A stretch of DNA of 64,000 nucleotides from CALKJP01 sp046299555 (GCA_046299555.1 JBKBHS010000001.1:1633303-1697302); one strand, 5' to 3'; shown: positions 54,993-63,881, numbered from the stretch's first letter. The notes: generated by a model from the sequence alone, not told the origin. Made by a program: numbers and translations.

Positions 54993-55009
54993 TTTCTAAA
55001 ATTCTGAAA

Positions 55010-55040
55010 CAAACCTAAGAAGGATTTTGATATTATGCAA
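55010..55040 (-). promoter_or_regulatory. Promoter of the MarR/fad operon
   Basis: On the minus strand, TTG (55038-55040), a 20-base spacer and TAGGTTTG (55010-55017): both boxes match the Bacteroidota consensus. The marR start codon is 18 bases further on. Confidence 0.7.
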
Positions 55041-55048
55041 GCATAATA
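55031..55048. promoter_or_regulatory. Palindromic operator, probable MarR site
   Basis: TATTATGC (55031-55038), AA, GCATAATA (55041-55048): a perfect 8+8 inverted repeat with a 2-base centre. It covers the -33 box of the operon promoter, so a bound dimer would block RNA polymerase. MarR regulators typically bind 16-20 bp palindromes of this kind. Confidence 0.65.
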
Positions 55049-55137
55049 ATTTTTTTTATTTAAATTTTAATCAAAAGAGTAAATTAATTAATATTTGAAA
55101 CAACTATTTGATTTTTTTTACGTTTTATTTACACTTG

Positions 55138-57240
55138 ATGAATTTTGTGCTTTATAAGAAATTGTATTTGCTAAATCGATATAAACTAATAATTTTAATA
55201 TTATTTTATTCAGTTGTAACTGTGGCACAGCCTGTTTTAGCACCACAGCTTCGTTCTGTTTCTGTTCAGTTAAATGGAGATGTAACATTGTGTTGGATAC
55301 CACCTGTAGATGCGGGTGGAAATTTTGTTTCATACGAAATTTTTTCTGCGCCAACCATAGCCGGTCCTTTTACCCTATTAACATCAATACCAACTTTAGC
55401 TACAAATACCTATTTACATGTAGGAGCAGGTGCAAATGTTACGCAGAGATATTATTATATAATTAGTAAATACAATTCTGGAATGAGTGTTGTTGATTCT
55501 TCTCCTTCTGATACGTTGGCTACTATTAAGTTAAATGTTGCAAATCCCGGAAATGGTACGGCCTTGTTATCATGGAATCACATGCACAATCCTCCATTAC
55601 CATCTCAAATTCTTAAATACAGAATTTGGAGAGAATTTCCTGCAACGGTTTGGACATTGATTGATTCAACATCAAACACAAATTATCGAGACACCATTTA
55701 TGAATGTAATGCCACCATTAATTGGCGTGTTGAAACGTTTGAGATGTCTGCATGTAATCCTATATTTTCTTCATGGGCAGGAGGCCCTTTTAATGATGTG
55801 CTTGGGCCTAACACACCTGTCATTGATTCGGTAAGCATTAATCCGATTACCGGAAATTTAGAAATTGGATGGCAGCCTAATTCATCGCCCGATGCACAAC
55901 ATTATTTGGTTTATGTTTATGATGGCTCACAATCTCCACCTTGGGTAAGAATTGATAGTTTGTTTGGTATAAATAATACATTTACATCATTACCAGGTTC
56001 ATGTGGAGGCGATGTTAAAACCTATGCCGTTGCAGCATTTGATAATTGCAATTTATCAAGTTTAATAAGCTCTGGGCATAGTATCATGAAAATTAATTAT
56101 ACGCTCGATGCTTGTAAGCGCGAAGTAAATTTATCTTGGAATGCATATACAGGATGGAGTGGTGGAGTTCAACAATATGAAATTTGGACAAGTAAAGATG
56201 GATTGCCTTACATAAAAATTGGAACGGTTTCAGGTAGCAGCACATCGTTTGTACACACCGGGGTTGAAGATTTTGCGCAATATTGTTACTACATTAGAGC
56301 AAGAGAAAATAATTCAAATCGTTCTTCTACATCCTGTGTTCTATGTTTAAACATTGATGTACCCAAAAAACCTCAATTTTGTTATGTAAAGTATGCAACA
56401 GTAATAAGTAAAAATCAGGTAGAAGTTTCGGTTCATGTAGATACATCTGCCGGTGTTGGGAAATATATTATAGAACGATTGGTTAATTTTGCCGGATTAT
56501 ATCAGAAAATTTTAGAATTTACACCAACTGATGTAGTTGGAACTACGCTGACTTTTACCGACAGTTTAGTTAATACAGATGAAAATTCATATGTGTATCG
56601 CGTACAAGTAATTGACGAATGTGAGGATAATGTTTTTACTTCTAATATAGGTCGAACAATTTTATTGCAAGCAGAAAATAAACCTATAAAAGCAGCAAAT
56701 ATTTTAAAATGGAATGAATATGAACAGTGGTTAGAAGGGGCTGTATTGTATAATATTTTTAAATCGGTAAATGGACAATTTGATTCGGTTCCGGAAAAAA
56801 CAATTTTTACTCCGGCCGAATTAGTGTATGAAGATTTTTTAATAGAAAATTATGAGTCAGATGGAGAATTTTGTTATTATATAGAGGCATTAGAAATGCC
56901 GGAACCAAAATTTACGTTTGTTTCAAAAAGTCGTTCTAATATATTATGTGTTTCACAAGATCCATTCGTATTTATACCCAATAGTTTTACCCCGGATGGA
57001 AATGGATTAAATGATATTTTTATTCCCAAATGGTCATTTGTAAGTTACGAAGGATATACCATGCGAATATTCAGCAGAAGAGGACTAATGTTGTTTGAAA
57101 CCAATGATCCTTTTGAAGGTTGGGATGGTAAATATGGTGGCGATTTTATGCAGAATGACACTTACATTTATGATATTTTCTGGCAATCAGCCAAAGGTGA
57201 TAAATACACCAGAAGAGGAACAGTTACGCTTATCAGATAA
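55138..57240 (+). CDS. Large secreted protein with CHU_C/type B sorting domain
   Basis: 700 residues from ATG 55138; an upstream TTG start is unlikely. The signal peptide (about 12-32) ends VTVAQ. The middle holds five or so fibronectin-III-like modules (VTLCWIPPVDAGGNFVSYEI, NLEIGWQPNSSPDAQHYLVY, EVNLSWNAYTGWSGGVQQYE). The C-terminal 90 residues are a gliding-motility-associated domain (FIPNSFTPDGNGLNDIF, GWDGKYGGDFMQNDTYIYDI), the signal for type IX secretion. It should be exported and attached at the cell surface, perhaps as an adhesin. Divergent from marR. Confidence 0.88.
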   Translation: MNFVLYKKLYLLNRYKLIILILFYSVVTVAQPVLAPQLRSVSVQLNGDVTLCWIPPVDAGGNFVSYEIFSAPTIAGPFTLLTSIPTLATNTYLHVGAGANVTQRYYYIISKYNSGMSVVDSSPSDTLATIKLNVANPGNGTALLSWNHMHNPPLPSQILKYRIWREFPATVWTLIDSTSNTNYRDTIYECNATINWRVETFEMSACNPIFSSWAGGPFNDVLGPNTPVIDSVSINPITGNLEIGWQPNSSPDAQHYLVYVYDGSQSPPWVRIDSLFGINNTFTSLPGSCGGDVKTYAVAAFDNCNLSSLISSGHSIMKINYTLDACKREVNLSWNAYTGWSGGVQQYEIWTSKDGLPYIKIGTVSGSSTSFVHTGVEDFAQYCYYIRARENNSNRSSTSCVLCLNIDVPKKPQFCYVKYATVISKNQVEVSVHVDTSAGVGKYIIERLVNFAGLYQKILEFTPTDVVGTTLTFTDSLVNTDENSYVYRVQVIDECEDNVFTSNIGRTILLQAENKPIKAANILKWNEYEQWLEGAVLYNIFKSVNGQFDSVPEKTIFTPAELVYEDFLIENYESDGEFCYYIEALEMPEPKFTFVSKSRSNILCVSQDPFVFIPNSFTPDGNGLNDIFIPKWSFVSYEGYTMRIFSRRGLMLFETNDPFEGWDGKYGGDFMQNDTYIYDIFWQSAKGDKYTRRGTVTLIR

Positions 57241-57243
57241 TTT

Positions 57244-58014
57244 TTAAATGTATCCCATTATTTTATAAATAACAACTCCAAGTAATTCGTGCAATAAATT
57301 ATACCAGTCGTTTAGTGTATTTCCATTGGGTAAAAAAACATGATCAAAAACAAATTTTCTCGGTCCCGCCACTACATCTGCACTATAGGTATCAACCATT
57401 AGCCCTTGCTTTTCAAAACATTTTTTAGCTCTATACATGTGTGATGCCGATGTAACCAGCAATAATTTTGAATGATGAAGTCCTAAACGTTCTAATTCCT
57501 TTCTAGTGTAGACTGCGTTTTCATAAGTGTTTTTCGATTCGGATTCAATTAAAATGTCTTGTTCCGGAATACCTATTTGGGTTAAATAATTTTTGAGAAT
57601 AATTGCTTCTTTCATATCTGGAAATTGAAGACTTCCTGAACCTCCACTAATAAAAAGTTTTTTTGCTTTTCCTTTTTTATATACCAATAATCCCTGTAAA
57701 CTTCTGTCTATTCCTCTGTTTGCCTGCATTCGCTCAAAATCGCTATCGAAAGTTATCATTCCTCCTAAAACAATTACAATATCATACACCCCTAAATCAT
57801 CCATTTTTTTTCGAGGCTCTTCCCATGAACGCATTACTTCACAAAACAAAAATTCATTTGAAAAAATATAAAATACAACTAAGCTAATAATGGCCCATTT
57901 TTTTCTTTTTTCCTTTTTGGCAAAAACAGTAAATAGCAATAAAACAAAAATCCATGTCACCGGATGTATTATGAATGATAGAATTTTCGATAGTATGAAA
58001 AACATTTTCTCCAA
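57244..58014 (-). CDS. YdcF/ElyC-family membrane protein (DUF218)
   Basis: 256 residues. Two membrane helices at the N-terminus (about 5-50) precede a DUF218 domain with DIVIVLGGMITFDSDFERM near 79, KLFISGGSGSLQFPDMKEA near 121, ILIESESKNTYENAVYTRKEL near 155 (given here in part) and LLLVTSASHMYRAKKCFEK near 185. ElyC-type proteins affect envelope polymer synthesis in E. coli; role here unknown. It ends 3 bases from the convergent CHU_C gene. Confidence 0.88.
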   Translation of the reverse strand: MEKMFFILSKILSFIIHPVTWIFVLLLFTVFAKKEKRKKWAIISLVVFYIFSNEFLFCEVMRSWEEPRKKMDDLGVYDIVIVLGGMITFDSDFERMQANRGIDRSLQGLLVYKKGKAKKLFISGGSGSLQFPDMKEAIILKNYLTQIGIPEQDILIESESKNTYENAVYTRKELERLGLHHSKLLLVTSASHMYRAKKCFEKQGLMVDTYSADVVAGPRKFVFDHVFLPNGNTLNDWYNLLHELLGVVIYKIMGYI

Positions 58015-58098
58015 GGTTTAATCATTCAAAAATCGTTAAAAAGATTTAATATACACATGATTGCTTGCAAATTATGGGTGAATTAATAATATTGCATT

Positions 58099-59127
58099 AT
58101 GCGTAAATTTTTAAAGTATTTTATTTTATTTATTGTTCTTGCAGTTGGCTCTGTTATTGCATATTATCATGAATTAATTTCTTATGGAATTTCGCAATTA
58201 AACGGACAGCTTAAAATTGTATGGAATACTCGTCCCATAGAAGAAATCTTGAAAGACACTACAGTTGCAGACAGTGTGAAATATAAATTATTTTTAATTC
58301 AAGAAGTAAAAGCCTTTGCTGTAGCTGAACTTGGATTAGAACCCAATAACAATTATTCAACTTTTTATAAGCAAAATAATGAAGATTTTTTATGGGCACT
58401 TAGTGCTGCAGAGCCATATAAATTGAAATACTATGAATGGTATTTCCCCTTTTTGGGAAGTGTAACATATAAAGGTTTTTTTGATAAAGAAAAAGGATTA
58501 AAAGAAAAAGAAGAATTAGAAAAACAAGGATATGATATTGATTGGGGGATTGTAAGTGCTTGGTCAACCTTAGGATTTTTCAAAGATCCGATTTTTGAAA
58601 GTTTCTTAAATAAACCGGAAGGAAGATTGGCTAATTTAATTATTCATGAATTAACGCATGGAACTATATATGTAAAAAATGATGTAAATTTTAATGAAAA
58701 TCTGGCAAGTTTAATTGGCGACAGAGGTGCTTTACAATATCTGGAATACCGATTTGGTAAAGATTCAAAAGAGTAACAGGAATATTTGTTGCAAAGAGAA
58801 GATAGCAAGATATTTCAAAGATACATTATTGAAAATGCCAAAAAAATAGAAAAATTTTATAACGAAATTCAAAACTTAAATGATAAAGAAAAGAAAATTC
58901 GAAAGGATAAATTAATGCTGGAGATTATAAATGGAATAGATACTCTGAATTTACATCAAAAAGAAAAGTATATGAATTTAAAAGAGGATATAAAAGTTTC
59001 TAAAAATGCCTTTTTTATGGATTATTTACGTTATAATTCACAAGAAGATAGCCTCGCTGCGGTATTAGACCAACAGTTTAATGGTAATATAAAAGCATAT
59101 TTAGAATTTGTAAAATCGCAAAATTGA
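58099..59127 (+). pseudogene. Aminopeptidase of the PF10023 family, broken by an in-frame stop
   Basis: The first part (58099-58773, 225 codons) has a membrane helix (3-22), QLNGQLKIVW, FPFLGSVTYKGFF and the zinc motif HELTHGTIYVKNDVNFNEN (HExxH plus downstream Glu), all hallmarks of this predicted metallo-aminopeptidase family. A TAA at 58774-58776 stops it. The same frame then continues for 117 codons (QEYLLQREDSKIFQRY, then a coiled-coil-like stretch and SQEDSLAAVLDQQF) to the stop ending at 59127, giving the full family length of about 340. The change could have been from a Tyr, Lys, Gln or Glu codon. Either a real lesion or a base error. Confidence 0.75.
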
Positions 59128-59138
59128 TATGCTGATTT

Positions 59139-59168
59139 TTGCTTTCATCCTAAAAATCAATAAGTTTG
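59139..59168 (+). promoter_or_regulatory. Promoter of the orphan parA
   Basis: TTG at 59139-59141, a 19-base spacer and TAAGTTTG at 59161-59168; both boxes match the consensus. The start codon lies 24 bases later. Confidence 0.65.
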
Positions 59169-59191
59169 TTTAAGTATTAAACAATTTAAAG

Positions 59192-59929
59192 ATGAAAGTA
59201 ATAGCTGTTTACAATATAAAAGGAGGAGTTGGAAAAACCGCCACCTCGGTAAATTTGGCGGCTGTTTCTGCTTTTGAAGGCAATAAAACGTTGATTATTG
59301 ATTTAGATCCGCAAGCAGCAACCAGTTTTTACTTTAAAGCCGATGATGAAAAAAATCAAAAGAAAAATAAAGGTTGGTTTTTAAAAGATAATGTAAACGA
59401 TGCCATTATAGAAACTGAATTTTATAATCTGGACATATTACCGGCTGATAGAGACATCAGAAACTTAGAGCATGTATTTAAAAAGTTAAAAAAGTCTGAT
59501 TCATGGTTCAAGGGCCTTGTAAAGCCTGTAGGTAAAATGTACGATGTAATAATTTTAGATTGTCAGCCCGGAATTTCATTATTGTCGGATACTATTTTTA
59601 AAAATGCGGATGTTATTGTAGTGCCTGTTATTCCTACGGTTTTGTCGCTAAGAACCTATGAGCAACTGGTAGAATATTTTAAAGAAAAAGATTTTAAGTT
59701 AAGCAAATTAAAGCCATTCTTTTCGATGGTAGAGAAACGCAAAAAAATGCACATTGAAAGTTTACGCGATTTTTCGCGCAGCCATAAAGAATGTTTAAAC
59801 ATTATTATTCCATATAATGCAGATGTAGAGAAAATGGGAATACATCGCGAACCCGTAGTACGTTTTGCCCCTTCATCGGAATCGGCAAAAGCTTATTTTA
59901 AGCTGTGGAAACAAATAAAAAAAGCCTAA
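59192..59929 (+). CDS. ParA-family ATPase without an adjacent parB
   Basis: 245 residues. The deviant Walker A is KGGVGKT (residues 10-16), LIIDLDPQAATSF near 34 is the A' region, and VIILDCQPG near 119 is Walker B. Such ATPases position chromosomes, plasmids or protein complexes with a partner; none is adjacent. It has its own promoter and stands next to a repeat array, so acquisition is possible. Role unknown. Confidence 0.88.
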   Translation: MKVIAVYNIKGGVGKTATSVNLAAVSAFEGNKTLIIDLDPQAATSFYFKADDEKNQKKNKGWFLKDNVNDAIIETEFYNLDILPADRDIRNLEHVFKKLKKSDSWFKGLVKPVGKMYDVIILDCQPGISLLSDTIFKNADVIVVPVIPTVLSLRTYEQLVEYFKEKDFKLSKLKPFFSMVEKRKKMHIESLRDFSRSHKECLNIIIPYNADVEKMGIHREPVVRFAPSSESAKAYFKLWKQIKKA

Positions 59930-59937
59930 TTTATAAT

Positions 59938-60190
59938 CGTTATTGCGAGGGAGCGAAGCAACGAAGCAATCTGATTTTAATTCAATCAAAAGAAACAGAT
60001 TACTTCACCGCCTTTGGCGGTTCGTAATGACGTTTTTTAGTTACCGTCATTGCGAGGCGCAAAGCAACGAAGCAATCTCTACGATTTTTAATGCAGATTA
60101 CTTCGCTCATTACATTCACTCGTAATGACGTTTTGTATATTGCTCGTAATGACGTATTGTGTTTTTGGTCATTGCGAAGGAGGAGCGACT
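59938..60190 (+). repeat. GTCATTGCGAGG-type inverted-repeat array, left block
   Basis: Each unit begins CGTCATTGCGAGGGAGCGAA or a variant and ends with the inverse, TTCGTAATGACG or CTCGTAATGACG. Units run 59938-60033 and 60047-60129, followed by a partial unit (60130-60190). A stretch of 120 bases at 59938-60057 recurs at 60691-60810 with three differences. The internal GCAAT and ATTGC arms can form hairpins. No gene lies here. Confidence 0.85.
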
Positions 60191-60199
60191 AAAACAAGC

Positions 60200-60499
60200 T
60201 CACCATTGTAATACTTCTTCAAACAAATCATTCCATTCAGGATTTAAAGAGTTTATCAAATTTTCTTTTTTCTCCCTTGAACCACTTTTTATCTTTTTTT
60301 CAACTGTAATTGCCTCTTCAATAGTGTTGAAGCATTCATAATAAACTAAGAATTCTAAATTATACTTATCACTGAACGAGTTTTTTAATAGATGGTTTTT
60401 ATGTTCATAAATTCTTCTTTTTAAATCTGAAGTAACACCTACATACAATGTAGTTTTGTTTTTATTAGTTAATATGTATACGCATCCACCTCGTTTCAT
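60200..60499 (-). CDS. GIY-YIG nuclease-domain protein
   Basis: 99 residues, a complete single GIY-YIG domain of the UPF0213-like type. The start KRGGCVYILTNKNKTTLYVG carries the two Tyr motifs (VYI, LYVG), DLKRRIYEHKN holds the catalytic Arg, and YECFNTIEEAITVEKKIK has the metal Glu. It should be a small DNA endonuclease. Its arms are the two halves of a GTCATTGCGAGG repeat unit: the left arm ends at about 60190 and the right arm starts at 60520. That makes it a plausible cargo or motor of the element. Confidence 0.88.
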   Translation of the reverse strand: MKRGGCVYILTNKNKTTLYVGVTSDLKRRIYEHKNHLLKNSFSDKYNLEFLVYYECFNTIEEAITVEKKIKSGSREKKENLINSLNPEWNDLFEEVLQW

Positions 60500-60519
60500 A
60501 AAAATAATAAGTATTATGA

Positions 60520-60885
60520 GATTACTTCACCGCCTTTGGCGGTTCGTAATGACGTTTTTTAGTTACCGTCATTGCGAGGGAGCAAAGCGACCGAAACAAT
60601 CTCTACTATTTTTAATGCAGATTACTTCGCTCACTGCGTTCGCTCGTAATGACGTTTTGTATATTGCTCGTAATGACGTGTTCTGTTTTTCGTCATTGCG
60701 AGGGAGCGAAGCAACGAAGCAATCTGATTTTAATTCAATCAAAAGAAACAGATTACTTCACCGCCATTGGCGGTTCGTAATGACGTTTTTTAGTTAACGT
60801 CATTGCGAGGGAGCGCAGCGACCGAAGCAATTTGGTTTAATTTATTTAGATTACTTAGCTCACTGTGTTCGCTCGTAATGAAGTT
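60520..60885 (+). repeat. GTCATTGCGAGG-type inverted-repeat array, right block
   Basis: Begins with a right-arm unit (60520-60558) and holds further full units at 60567-60655, 60691-60785 and 60800-60882. The stretch 60520-60706 is a direct repeat of 59998-60182 (offset 522-524), so the GIY-YIG gene is framed by two nearly equal blocks of about 187 bases. No gene is seen between 60500 and 60895 apart from this array. Confidence 0.85.
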
Positions 60886-60895
60886 TTATTTATTA

Positions 60896-62122
60896 TTAAT
60901 TACTCTGAGCAGCTTCTTTGGCTTTAACAGTTCTGCCCGGATACACTTTTAAAGCTTCTTCTAAACATTTTACGGCTTTTTTTAGCGCATCAACATTTAG
61001 TACATAGGCTAAACGCACTTCGTTTTTACCTAAGCCGGGAGTAGAATAAAAACCGGTGGCAGGAGCCAACATTACTGTTTGATTTTCATACGAGAACGAC
61101 TCCAACAGCCATTGCGCGAATTTATCAGCATCGTCAATGGGTAAACGAGCTATGCAGTAAAAAGCACCACTTGGTTTAGGACAAAATACACCTTCAATTT
61201 TATTTAAGCCATCAACCAATACATTTCTACGTTCTACATACTCATCAATCACTTGTTTAAAGTACGAATCAGGAGTTGCCAGTGCAGCTTCGCCCGCTAT
61301 TTGTCCAAAGGTTGGAGGGCTTAAACGTGCCTGAGCAAATTTCATGGCATTTGCAATAACTTCTTTGTTTTTACAAACTAATGCGCCTACGCGAGCGCCA
61401 CACATGCTGTATCGCTTAGAAATGGAATCAACCAAAACGACATTATTTTCTATTCCTTCTAAAGTCATGGCAGATTTGGGCTGGTGGCCATCGTAGCAAA
61501 ATTCTCTGTAAACTTCATCTGCAAAAAGATAGAGGTCGTGTTTTTTTACAATATCGCGCAAGGCTTCCAATTCAGCTGTAGTATATAAGTATCCGGTAGG
61601 ATTGCCCGGATTGCAAATTAATATACCTTTGGTTTTAGGAGTAATACGTTTTTCAAATTCTTCAACCGGAGGCAATGCAAAACCACTTTCAATGCTGGAT
61701 GTTACCGGGACAAGTTTTACACCTGCAGTAGTTGCAAAACCATTGTAATTGGCATAAAATGGTTCAGGAACTATTATTTCATCACCTTCGTTAAAGCAGG
61801 TCATAAAGCCAATTAATATTGCTTCAGAACCGCCATTGGTAACGATTATATCATTATGCGTAACATCAATTTGGTATTTTTTATAATAATCAGCCAAGCC
61901 TTTGCGATAGCTCTCAAAACCGGCAGAGTGGCTGTATTCAATTACTTTAATATCTAAATTGTGAAGCTTGTCAAAAACCACTTGCGGTGTTTCAATATCC
62001 GGCTGACCAATATTTAAATGATATACCACTGTACCTTTCTTTTTTGCAGCTTCGGCAAAAGGTACCAGTTTACGAATAGGAGAGGCAGGCATGGCTAAGC
62101 CTTTGTGCGATATTCCGGGCAT
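60896..62122 (-). CDS. PLP-dependent aminotransferase (class I/II)
   Basis: 408 residues. Seen are VVYHLNIGQPDIETP near 33, TNGGSEAILIGFMTCFNEGD near 93, CNPGNPTGYLYT near 169 and the PLP lysine in DSISKRYSMCGARVGALV near 233, with the Arg of RLAYVLN near the end. An aspartate-, aromatic- or alanine-type substrate cannot be settled by eye. It borders the repeat array downstream and the adhesin-like gene on its other side. Confidence 0.92.
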   Translation of the reverse strand: MPGISHKGLAMPASPIRKLVPFAEAAKKKGTVVYHLNIGQPDIETPQVVFDKLHNLDIKVIEYSHSAGFESYRKGLADYYKKYQIDVTHNDIIVTNGGSEAILIGFMTCFNEGDEIIVPEPFYANYNGFATTAGVKLVPVTSSIESGFALPPVEEFEKRITPKTKGILICNPGNPTGYLYTTAELEALRDIVKKHDLYLFADEVYREFCYDGHQPKSAMTLEGIENNVVLVDSISKRYSMCGARVGALVCKNKEVIANAMKFAQARLSPPTFGQIAGEAALATPDSYFKQVIDEYVERRNVLVDGLNKIEGVFCPKPSGAFYCIARLPIDDADKFAQWLLESFSYENQTVMLAPATGFYSTPGLGKNEVRLAYVLNVDALKKAVKCLEEALKVYPGRTVKAKEAAQSN

Positions 62123-62185
62123 AAAATTACTTTTTTAGAGCATAAATATCTTAATTTTTTTTATTTAAAATCATTTTGTTAAATT

Positions 62186-62214
62186 TTGAAAATCCAAAAA
62201 TTGTTATATATTTG
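62186..62214 (+). promoter_or_regulatory. Promoter of the phase-variable adhesin-like gene
   Basis: TTG at 62186-62188, an 18-base spacer and TATATTTG at 62207-62214, an exact match to the consensus. Transcription would start near 62221, upstream of the ATG at 62236, so the heptamer tract that follows is transcribed and read. Confidence 0.75.
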
Positions 62215-62235
62215 GTTTAACAAAAATAATTGCTT

Positions 62236-63879
62236 ATGAATACAATTATTCCCAACGTACAACGTACAACGTACAACGTACAACGTACAACGTACAACGT
62301 ACAACGTACAACGTACAACGTACAACGTACAACGTACAACGTACAACGTACAACGTACAACGTACAACAGAAATTAAAAAGCAGTAAAATTACAATATGG
62401 CTGCTTATGATGAGTATAATTTATGGCAGTAATGATGTGTATGGACAGGGGATTAATTGGAAACTCAATGGTAATAATAATGTAAACAACAACACCTTTT
62501 TAGGCTCAACCAATAACGCACCTTTATTATTTAGAACCAATAATCAAAACCGATTAAGCATAAGCGGAAATGGTAATTTTACCTTTCATTCACTTTCGGG
62601 CACTAGCAATGCTTTAATGCTGTTAAATAGCAATGGTGAAGCAACGCGCCTAAACTTTACGCAAAACAGTAATGAGGTATTAACTGGCAACGGCACCTGG
62701 CAAAGTATAAATACTTTAGTACCGCAATACTGGCAATTAACCAATGCCGGCTTATATACAACGCAGCCGGTAGTAGTAAACAACACCATTACCGCCACGG
62801 GCATACAAATACTGCATAAAATAGAGGCCGATACCATAAAAGGTGTAAAAAAAGTAGATATTAACGGCAATATTACCTTAGGAGAAGATGGAGCCTATAA
62901 AGGCATAACCGCCAAGATTGAAGATTTAAACATCAACTCCAAACCCGGCTATGATTTTAATACTATATTAAATGCCAATACCAATGGCAATGTAGGTATA
63001 GGCACAAGCAACCCTACCAAAAAATTAGATGTAAATGGCGATGCGCGAATAAGTGGGGCTATTATTGCTAATAGCATAGAAACTGAACGTTTTAGAACAG
63101 ATACCATAAAAGTAAGTAGAATACTGCCTTTGCCGGGCGATACCTTAATTTATTTTGGAGATAGTACGATAGTTTTTCATACAACAAGCAATAGAATAAG
63201 CTGGACATCTAATTGCGGACCAGTAGTATTACCGGATAATACAGTAATATACCCCATATGCCGAGGGTTTTCGATTGGGAACGGGAATACAAGTGCAAGC
63301 GGTAATAATGCCATAGCCATAGGCAATAATGTATCGGCATCGGGGCCATCAAATCCCATAGATCAAAATGCAATGGTTATAGGGAGTGGCGTAAGCGAAA
63401 CACAACGATTAAGCAATAGTATCAGTAATAGTTTAGCAATTGGATTTAATAGCACTATTCCTACCCTTTTTGTGAGTGCTGCAAATGGGGCTAACACACT
63501 TGGTAAAGTAGGTATTGGCTGTACTAATCCTCAGTATTTATTAGATGTAGCAGGTGCTATACGCGCTCGTGAATTTAGAATAAATTTAAGCGGTTGCGAC
63601 TTTGTGTTTGAGCCAAATTATAATTTATTACCCATTGCCGAAAGAAAAGCCAAGGTATTAACACAAAAACATTTACCCAATATTGCACCTGCATTGCAAA
63701 TGCAGCAAGGAGAAGATTTTGGCAACTTTACCTTAGGATTATTACAAAATTTAGAAGAGCACGAACATTATTTATATATACAAAACGATGAAATACAAAC
63801 TTTAAAAGCAGAAAATAAAGAATTAAAAAATATGCTTTTAGAATTAAAAGCTGAAATTGAACAATTAAAAAATAAATAG
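62236..63879 (+). CDS. Secreted adhesin/tail-fibre-like protein with heptamer tract at its start
   Basis: 547 residues from ATG 62236 (MNTIIPNV). Residues 6-46 are encoded by the heptamer tract and read NVQRTTY again and again. A signal peptide follows (about 50-72, KITIWLLMMSIIYGSNDVYGQ given in part). The body is beta-rich with YadA-head-like NTSASGNNAIAIGNNVSASG and two NVGIGTSNPTKKLDVNGDARI-type segments (shortened here to VGIGTSNPTKKLDVNG and VGIGCTNPQYLLDVAG) as in tail-fibre proteins, ending in a coiled coil (KAENKELKNMLLELKAEI). Likely a surface or secreted trimeric protein. A signal peptide placed after 46 residues is unusual. It overlaps nothing; the next gene starts 3 bases later. 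Confidence 0.72.
   Translation: MNTIIPNVQRTTYNVQRTTYNVQRTTYNVQRTTYNVQRTTYNVQQKLKSSKITIWLLMMSIIYGSNDVYGQGINWKLNGNNNVNNNTFLGSTNNAPLLFRTNNQNRLSISGNGNFTFHSLSGTSNALMLLNSNGEATRLNFTQNSNEVLTGNGTWQSINTLVPQYWQLTNAGLYTTQPVVVNNTITATGIQILHKIEADTIKGVKKVDINGNITLGEDGAYKGITAKIEDLNINSKPGYDFNTILNANTNGNVGIGTSNPTKKLDVNGDARISGAIIANSIETERFRTDTIKVSRILPLPGDTLIYFGDSTIVFHTTSNRISWTSNCGPVVLPDNTVIYPICRGFSIGNGNTSASGNNAIAIGNNVSASGPSNPIDQNAMVIGSGVSETQRLSNSISNSLAIGFNSTIPTLFVSAANGANTLGKVGIGCTNPQYLLDVAGAIRAREFRINLSGCDFVFEPNYNLLPIAERKAKVLTQKHLPNIAPALQMQQGEDFGNFTLGLLQNLEEHEHYLYIQNDEIQTLKAENKELKNMLLELKAEIEQLKNK
62254..62368 (+). repeat. Heptanucleotide tandem repeat (AACGTAC)16
   Basis: Sixteen perfect copies of AACGTAC (62254-62365) plus AAC. 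Since seven is not a multiple of three, any gain or loss of one or two copies shifts the reading frame downstream. Both other frames meet a stop within about seven codons after the tract. Confidence 0.95.
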
Positions 63880-63881
63880 CT

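Noticed and set aside
49903..58776. Reading TAA as a sense codon in two genes
   Set aside because: TAA is used as the normal stop by many intact genes in the window, so codon reassignment is not credible.
59938..60885. The repeat array as a CRISPR array
   Set aside because: Units are inverted repeats with unequal gaps and no equal-length unique spacers, and no cas gene is near.
62179..62367. Minus-strand open frame across the heptamer tract (LYVVRCT repeats)
   Set aside because: It is only the reverse of the tandem repeat, has no domain, and lies antisense to a gene with a consensus promoter.
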